Assembly (NCBI GenBank): GCA_009760855.2
Contig: WPIO01000021.1
Coordinates: 3,384,501 to 3,448,500 of the forward strand
Length of the DNA: 64,000 nt
Source of the DNA: Cristatella mucedo
Lineage: Eukaryota; Bryozoa; Phylactolaemata; Cristatellidae
Direction of reading: 5' to 3'
The position numbers were made by a program, and so were the translations under genes. The stretch's first letter is position 1, and the number at the start of each line of letters is the position of its first letter. The notes under the pieces are model-generated. The model was given only the letters and a program-made list of their open reading frames with translations. It was not told where the DNA came from and did no database searches. Shown piece after piece: positions 57,657 to 64,000 of this stretch.

Positions 57657-60379
57657 CTCACGGTAGGTGACCTTGTATATAGCCTGCGACCAAGGCCCTG
57701 TAGGTTTTTTCCATCACCACTCATCCAAATATTTGCGTCAGTCGCCACCCGTTCTCCTCCGAAGCGCTAAGCACTAGCGAATGCAGATAAGATAACTGGC
57801 TCAGAGTCCAAGGGCCCTCCTCTTCAACTTGCGAATGCCTTCGACAGGTGTGATAGCAAGAGCGAAAATAATTGCTCAACGAGCAGCCGTTGATAGAAGC
57901 TCTGATAACACCGCTGAGCAAGTTTCCACCTGACTATAGCTGCGATCACACTAGCAACTAGAACCAAGCCAAATCACCAAAATGTGACATCCGCTGGTGC
58001 GTTCCTGTAGGAATCTTGTTTACAGCCGGCAAACGTGTTCGATTGATCGAAAACGCTGCTGGAGTAAATGAATCTGGCGACAAGAGGCGTGTGAATGCCG
58101 ATCCAATGTAAAAATTTGAGGAACTCCAATGGTTGATACTCTGCTCTCTTCCTTCAACTGGTTCCGGTCAGCTTGATTGAATTTCGTGAATCGCCCTTTT
58201 CTCATAGGCAGTAGGAGGATCGCCTTTCGTTTTCCACGGGCGCGCTCGCCGGTAACCGTTGGCACTCGTGACGATGTATTCACAGTCTATTCATCCGAAC
58301 ATCTCCCTGCACAACCGTGCATACCTGCTGCTCATGCTAAATCGAGCATTTGCCGCCTTCTGCTGCCATCCTACTGTCTTGAAAAAATGCTCAAATTTGT
58401 TACGAGGCACCGGCTGGAAAATTTGCCATCATCTATCCACGTAATGGCCTCCTGCTGCTACTGTTCAGCGCTTAATGTAGCCCCTTTCTCTATGTTAAGT
58501 ACAACCTCGATGAAACCCAAGTCTTTCTTGATAGGATTTTAGAGCACAGTGGTGCACCATTCACGGTTAACAGAGCAGACAGACATTCTCTGAAGGAGTG
58601 ACATCTTAATCGAGTGACTCGAATGACAGCATCGTAGACTCGTCGATGAGGAATGGCAGTCGCATTACTGCAGATGGCAGGAGTTTCTTCTCGACTGAGC
58701 ATATTTGTAGCTGGGCTGATCGCTTGAGTGGGCAGCATCTCGCTCTTCGCATTGTCACTTGCATTCGTTTGCTGCGGGCAGGTTCGAGCAGCAAGTCGGT
58801 TAACCCCTCTCACTTGCCAGGAGGCAGCGATGAGTAGTCAGCGCTGGCCTGCGAACCCCCAACACTTGCCCGCGGGCAGCAGGCGGTCTACTAGGAGTGA
58901 GAAGTCAGATGCGCACCCACGCCGATCTGGCCGACGGTACTCGATCCACTCACTCTTCGCACGCTGCGGTCGAGTGCTGTCCAAACAACGAACGACGGCC
59001 GGCGCTATCTGGGGCCGCCGTTAGCCCGAGGCAATCTAGGGCGAGACCTTGGGCGGAGCAGACAAGGTCGGAGCATGGGAACGGCAGTGGTCACCGAGCA
59101 TTGCCCATCCTGCAGCCCAGTTACTGTGCGTGCAGACGCGATCTCGAGCCCCGGCCACACGGTGCTGCCGCTTTCCTTTTCTAACCGGGGGGGGGGGCGG
59201 CAGCTGCGGCGGCGGCGTCGGCTCGAGGGCTTCAGCAGGTGCCTTGCATTCAGACATTCGGCAATGCAGAGGGTCACGCTGCGAGTAAATATCTAGCCAA
59301 CCAATGGAAACTGACGAACTCAATAGATTTATTGGACGGCTAGCGCTACGGAAAATCCCGGCGTTCGTGCGAGTACCCTACGCAGACCACGGCTACCGGC
59401 TTGGTGTGAGGGCTTTAGGTTCGTAATCCTTATAAAATGTCACGATAAGCTGACTTTGATGGAAGCTTCTCGGCAGTGCTGGCGAGGCCAAGCCCATTGA
59501 GAGAGCTTCCTTTGGCTCTTTGGCATGCCACCATCAGGCGGACGAAAAATGGAGCCGGTCCAACGGAAAGATTTACCGACTTCCCTACGCAACAATATGT
59601 GCCAGCCAGCCACAGCAGTGTAATTTACTGGCCCGATCGGCGGGCTGACTGAAATGACACCCAGACAGAGACGTCAACTGCCGACGTGTAATCCTTGCTG
59701 CGGAGGCTGAGGCAGATGCCTGACCTTTCGTCGCTTAAAAACAGCTAATCTTCCAAGGATAAGCGAGGTTTCTTACTGTGTGACTACAGGATGCCAGTGC
59801 CGCCCCCCCAGCGCATGCAACGGTTCTACGTGAGCCAGTTGTGCACGGAAGACCTCACCAGGCACGACATGCTTGAATGCTTGAACAATAATGCAGCGTC
59901 GGCCACCATCGGTCTGTTTTGAGCAGCCTGCCGACCAGAGAAGACTCGAAATATTATCTCGTGAGAACTATCCGCGAATGCTTGACCCGGTGACGCTTCG
60001 ACTCCGACGCTCCCGCTCGAGACTTGCTTGGCCCAATCTGGGTCGGCGACAAATAGTGCTCTCGAGGTCCGGTTGAGATTGGGTTGAGATTTATCGATGG
60101 TGCCGGGAGCTCGCCCAGCTTGCCCAGCTTGCTTACCAGTAGGCATTACGTCGAATAGCGTGGGCTCAGGCATCTCTATTAATTTCAGCGGCAATTCTGT
60201 CGGTACACTTCCTGTAGGGACTCGAATCGCCTATTAGCCTCACGGCGGCTCTCTCGGTCTCACATAAATACTCCAAACACCACGCTGTGGAAACTATGCA
60301 AGCCAGCCACTGCGTTGAGGTTTGAATCAGAATCAGCTGCAGCTACTTATGAACTGAATGCTTTCCCTGCAGGCATACG
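57657..60379. other. Unassigned, GC-rich at 58.7-59.3 kb
   Basis: Frames on both strands (58020-58283, 58177-58542, 58490-58813, 58728-59323, 59826-60194) have no recognised domain. The CpG-containing patch at 58.7-59.3 kb includes a (G)10 run at 59188-59197. No RNA gene or repeat family is seen. Confidence 0.35.
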
Positions 60380-61340
60380 ATCCTGAATGATAGCCAATCT
60401 CTTGAAACTAAACAATGATAAAAGCAAGCTCGTGCTCATGGACACCCCAAGCGTGCGGCAGGATCAGAAGACTTTTGCCCTTCTAATTGGCAAAGCTGTT
60501 GTGCAATCCGTCATCCGGCGATCAAAATTTAGATTTTCTATTTGATAATTGCTTTATGTTTAAAAGCTTTATAAAAACGAACGTTTCCAGCGCGAGCCAT
60601 CGCTAATGATTCTCTCAGGTTAGGGACTGTCTTTCATAATGGCTGCTAAAAATCTTACCAGCAAACAGATTCTGTCTATGTTGCACTACTCCAATTCAGT
60701 TTTGGCTGTGCTAAAGGCAAGAAAAAACATTCGGCGCCACTATAGCTGAGGATAAATATGGCTGCAAGCTTAGTCGATACAGTTCAGAGGCTTAGCCCTG
60801 TCTTTCCTTTTCTGAAGGAGCCACAATGGCTCCCGGTATATCAACAAGCTCAGAGAAAAGTTCTTGCTCTGACCCACAAGGCCTGCCATGGCTTGGCAGC
60901 TTCATACTTGGCTGAGCTGCTGCACCAGTTCCAGCCTCCTCACGCCCTCAGGACATATATTCTATTCTTATGCTTCGAGACTATTAGCGACAGATGCTTT
61001 TGCTCGGCAGGTCCTAAACTGAAGTGCTTACTTCCACGATCTTTATGTAACGACATCTACTCTCTTGCTGCCGATTGTGGCACATCTATTCCAGCCGTCC
61101 TAATTTGCTACTTCTTTACTACTAACTTCATCGACTGCCCTTCTGACTCAGCTAGGGTTCTCACTTTCTCTTGCTTGCATGCGATTAAGTCTTTAGGCTA
61201 CCGTGTGAGCACCAAAAGCTACTCCAGCTTCCAGGTGAGCTATAGAAAACAGTCCTGCGTAACACCCGCTTATATACCTTGCTGCTTAGAGGAGTTACAG
61301 ATCGAGATACATTACATTACGTTTAAGTGATTGTTTGTAG
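60380..61340 (+). pseudogene. LINE-B (CR1/L2 group), RT C-terminal half and 3' end
   Basis: It begins in the block after the YADD motif: LLKLNNDKSKLVLMDTPSVR (about 60400) and ALLIGKAVVQS. The frame 60758-61330 (190 codons) is open: LVDTVQRLSPVF, FLKEPQWLPVYQQAQRKVLA, THKACHGLAASYLAELLHQF. This is the conserved LINE C-terminal region in which the RNA is read to its end. A frameshift separates the two parts. It is the least damaged LINE-B here and shares its 3' end with 51.6 kb. Confidence 0.8.
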
Positions 61341-62339
61341 ACGCTATAGCCTGCTATCGACAACGGCAATCAGAGCATGAAAACGGTCTTCTATCAGAGC
61401 GCTCAGAGACAAAATTACTTCTTTAGTGCACATGTGACGTAACTTTGAGTGCTAAATTACCTCTCGCTATGAGAATCCTTAGGAAGCAATACATTTATTT
61501 TGGCGATTGTTTTTAAAATACAGAGAAAACCAAGGCCGTCTGACAATCCCGTAAAAATTCTTTTTACTGGACTGTGGTAATTTTGTGAGCCAATGACGAC
61601 GTATACAGAGGAGTGAGCTGTTAGATTATGTGTAGCCACTTTAGATAGGGAGCACACCCCCTCCAGGTTTGAGACATACTCTGAAAAGGTTTTTGAATGT
61701 AGTTTCATATTCGTTGAAATCCTATCGCACAGATACCCAGCCCGTGCTTGGAGGGAATGGCAAATCGTATTTTAAATCTGATGGTATTCAAGTGAGATGC
61801 AGTGAGCTTCTGACAGCGATGGCAAGATCCCACCTACACATGCAGAAACATTTACAACCAGCGGCGTACCGAAGGGAGCAGGGGGGGGGCGTGTGTCCGT
61901 GCGACGCTGGATCAGGGAGGCGCCAAAATGGGTGCCTAATACTGGGTGTCTAATACTATAATGGGGGTGCCATTTGCGTAGTTCGGTCCCGAGCGAACAG
62001 TATTCTAGGAATGCCACTGTTTACAATCTATTCTTGTCTTAAAACAAGTCAAGCTTCTTGGTACCACTTTTATAAGGTGAGCAAAATGAAAGCCTTGAAC
62101 AATACCTCAGTCAAATGCCGTATTCAAGAGTAAGATATCTTCTATGAACCGCCCTTGAAGTGAAACTCTGCCAAAAATAAGTAGAACTAACTGTTTGACA
62201 TGCAATTACCGTAGTCTTGTCAGAGTGTCTTTCATTTTTGTCTAAACTGAGTGAGAGATCGTTTCGCGAGACATCGCTGGTGATTCATCGGTAAGCAACT
62301 TGGATGATGGCGGTTTCCTAAAGACGAAAACTTTCAATC
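61341..62339. other. Unassigned sequence
   Basis: No recognised gene or repeat. A (G)9 run lies at 61881-61889. Confidence 0.35.
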
Positions 62340-62706
62340 GTCTTCAAGCAATGAAAGCAAGCAGCGCGAGTTTAGCCTTATGACACCGGGAATGTGGGTA
62401 GCACGCCAGCTCGTTCATATTATTGATCAGCGTCTGTAGACCGGCGATCTCACTGCCCACGTTGTCATCATAGACCAGCGTGCAGGCAATAATGGATCGG
62501 GCGGTCGCAATTCGACAGCAGACCGAATGTTGTGGTGCAGAGAGTAGACGCATGTGTCCGTCGCCTGATTCCGTCACGTGCCTCGGACCGGCTAGTCGTT
62601 CTCGAAATATGCCGGTCGTTACCTGGGTGAAGCTGTCGACGAGGGCCGGCTGCCCCTTCTCGCTCGCATCGAGTCTCACCTGCTGTGACGTAGCAGTAGG
62701 CATCAC
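62340..62706 (-). pseudogene. Reverse-transcriptase-like fragment, family uncertain
   Basis: The minus-strand frame ends ..ACTLVYDDNVGSEIAGLQTL, INNMNELACY..., KAKLALLAF. This fits the spacing of an RT catalytic region (L.YADDV......LQ.LIN.MNE....KTKLLAF), with the YADD box altered to VYDD. It does not resemble L2-A or LINE-B. It could be an RTE- or jockey-type remnant, or a chance match, as only about 45 residues support it. Confidence 0.4.
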
Positions 62707-63039
62707 CCCTCTTCCTCATCCGGGCATCGGCGAGTGTGTTGGGCGTAGGCGAGGATAATATATTTCTGTGCGTCTGGCCAGTCTCGTTGACGTTTACGGA
62801 GCTTTCTCGAGCGTGACAGCGGCAAACCGACATTCCTTTTTTCGCGTGAGCTCAATGAACTGGCAGAAGTGTAACCTCGGTTGAGAGACTCTTTCGACTC
62901 ATCACCATGGCCCCGGGAAGCCATGCCCTCTTGCTTCCTCAGTAATCGAAGAGCCCCGTTCCACTCTAGTTCGATTACCTGCCATCTCATTAGCCGTCTG
63001 CTTCTTGAAACCGTACCCGCTTATGACGATGTTCGCCTC
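62707..63039. other. Unassigned sequence
   Basis: No recognised gene or repeat. Confidence 0.35.
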
Positions 63040-64000
63040 ACTACCCTGGCTACCAGTCAAGTCCCTTACCCTCTGAAAACGGTCATTGTCAGGCCTTGCT
63101 CCTCAAGTGTACGCATTAAGAAGCCTACCCGAGATCATCAGAACAAATGAATCTCTCGCCAGCGTCCCTTCTGCCATTCTTATCCAGGTCACTGGATCGA
63201 GTGGTGGCCCAGCCACTAAGCTACACCATCAATTCATCAGATCTTGCTAGCAAGTTCCGATTGGGATTCGGAGCTAACCAGTCCACGGAAACTGCTCTGC
63301 TTCGGGTTTACAACGACCGTCTGAACATTGCTGATCATGGCGGAGCCTCTCTGCTGGTACTCCCGAATGTATCAACAGCATTGACACCATTGACCACCGT
63401 ATACTTCTGCAGCCTCTCCTCACGTCCAGGTATTACTGACACCGAGCTAAATTAGCTTAGGTCCTACCTTAGCGAAAGAAGTTCGAGTGCAGACGTTAAC
63501 GGGTAATGGTCAGCTAGGGAGCCCTCAAAGTATGGGGTACCTCAGGATCGGTCTAAGGCCCGTTTAATGTTCGTTATCAAGGCGTACTATTCCAAAACAA
63601 CTTGTCATTACATGAGCACACGCCCTCCACTGTCAAGTTGGCCTAGTTTCAGTTAAGTAACATTTCCGAAATCACGGCATGCTTAGGTAAGAGTACGACA
63701 GCCAAACTAGTCCACGTGCATAAGACGTTACGTCTAGATTACCACCATTCCTTTCATACAGAGCTCTCGGCCTGTGCCTTTAATCGTCTGCAACTGATCC
63801 AAGACCCAGGAGCTCGTCGGGTCTGTTGTCCGTGGAGGAGCTGCCACATTACACCATTCTGTTTGAGCCTCACTGCATCCCCATCAAGTACGAATTGATG
63901 TCGAGATCCTCTCCCTGGAGGTCACAGGTCACTGCGGCCTCGGTGCATCAATATGACATCCCTGCAGCTACCACCTCTCGGGTGCTCTCGCAACACCCGC
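63040..64000 (+). pseudogene. L2 LINE reverse transcriptase, broken, cut by window end
   Basis: Motifs in order: KTVIVRPCSS..KKPTRD (63075-63145), LSPASLLPFLSRSLDRVVAQ (63150-63210), SKFRLGFGANQSTETALLRV (63250-63310), LLVLPNVSTALTPLTTV (the palm motif, Asp lost, about 63360), YGVPQD (63535) and AFNRLQLIQDPGARRVC (63780). Frameshifts and stops occur throughout, and the catalytic YADD segment around 63.6 kb is deleted. It runs off the right edge, so its 3' end is not seen. Confidence 0.8.

Noticed and set aside
58020-58813. Ty3/gypsy-like polymerase fragment
   Set aside because: I tried to fit the minus-strand frames to RT/RNase H motifs and found no catalytic signature.

Overview
This window looks like non-genic, repeat-dense nuclear DNA from an animal, most likely an invertebrate. 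The evidence is: many decayed non-LTR retrotransposons of the CR1/L2 group, an R2-type element remnant, tRNA-derived SINEs, hAT DNA transposons, satellite arrays and long dinucleotide microsatellites, with no bacterial-style operons and no convincing host gene. The mix resembles what I know of large, LINE-rich flatworm (tapeworm) genomes, but nothing in the window fixes the species, so treat that as a low-confidence guess.

Layout. 0-2.2 kb: an R2-type endonuclease-domain remnant, a long (TA)n tract and an L2 3' end. 3-10 kb: LINE fragments in alternating orientation: an L2 variant (+), an L2 3' end (+), a broken 'LINE-B' RT (-), a longer broken L2 (+) and a separate APE endonuclease fragment (-). 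11.8-16.1 kb: a SINE-A, a SINE-B-like repeat, then an L2 reverse transcriptase (-) whose 5' side is fused to a composite repeat. That composite carries a 185-bp MITE closely resembling the SPIN hAT family, with a perfect 8-bp target duplication. 16-28 kb: SINE-B, older L2 copies, a ~175-bp satellite, an eroded hAT and a recent 342-bp tandem duplication. 28.3-31.8 kb: a second copy of the composite, a satellite whose ~185-bp monomers each carry an inverted repeat, then LINE-B. 32.3-36 kb: a second array of the ~175-bp satellite, and an L2 split by a SINE-A. 36-50 kb: purine/pyrimidine tracts, minisatellites, L2 and SINE fragments, and much unassigned DNA. 50-53 kb: an L2 inserted inside a SINE-A, LINE-B and L2 tails. 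55.2-57.6 kb: a nearly full-length but disabled hAT transposon related to the transposase part of GTF2IRD2 (Charlie8-like), with inverted termini and an 8-bp duplication. 60-64 kb: LINE-B, another RT fragment and an L2 RT cut by the window edge.

How the parts relate. The L2 elements, the SINE-A copies and several orphan tails share one 3' end: a GC hairpin of the form AAGCGCC...GGGCGCTT followed by (ATT)n. This suggests that L2 reverse transcriptase mobilised the SINEs in trans. Both hAT insertions have target duplications of the form nnnTAnnn, expected for the Buster branch. Labels L2-A, L2-C, L2-D, LINE-B, SINE-A, SINE-B, 175-bp satellite and hairpin satellite are mine, used only inside this report. 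All family names come from motif recognition by eye, not from searches, and most element ends are approximate to tens of bases.
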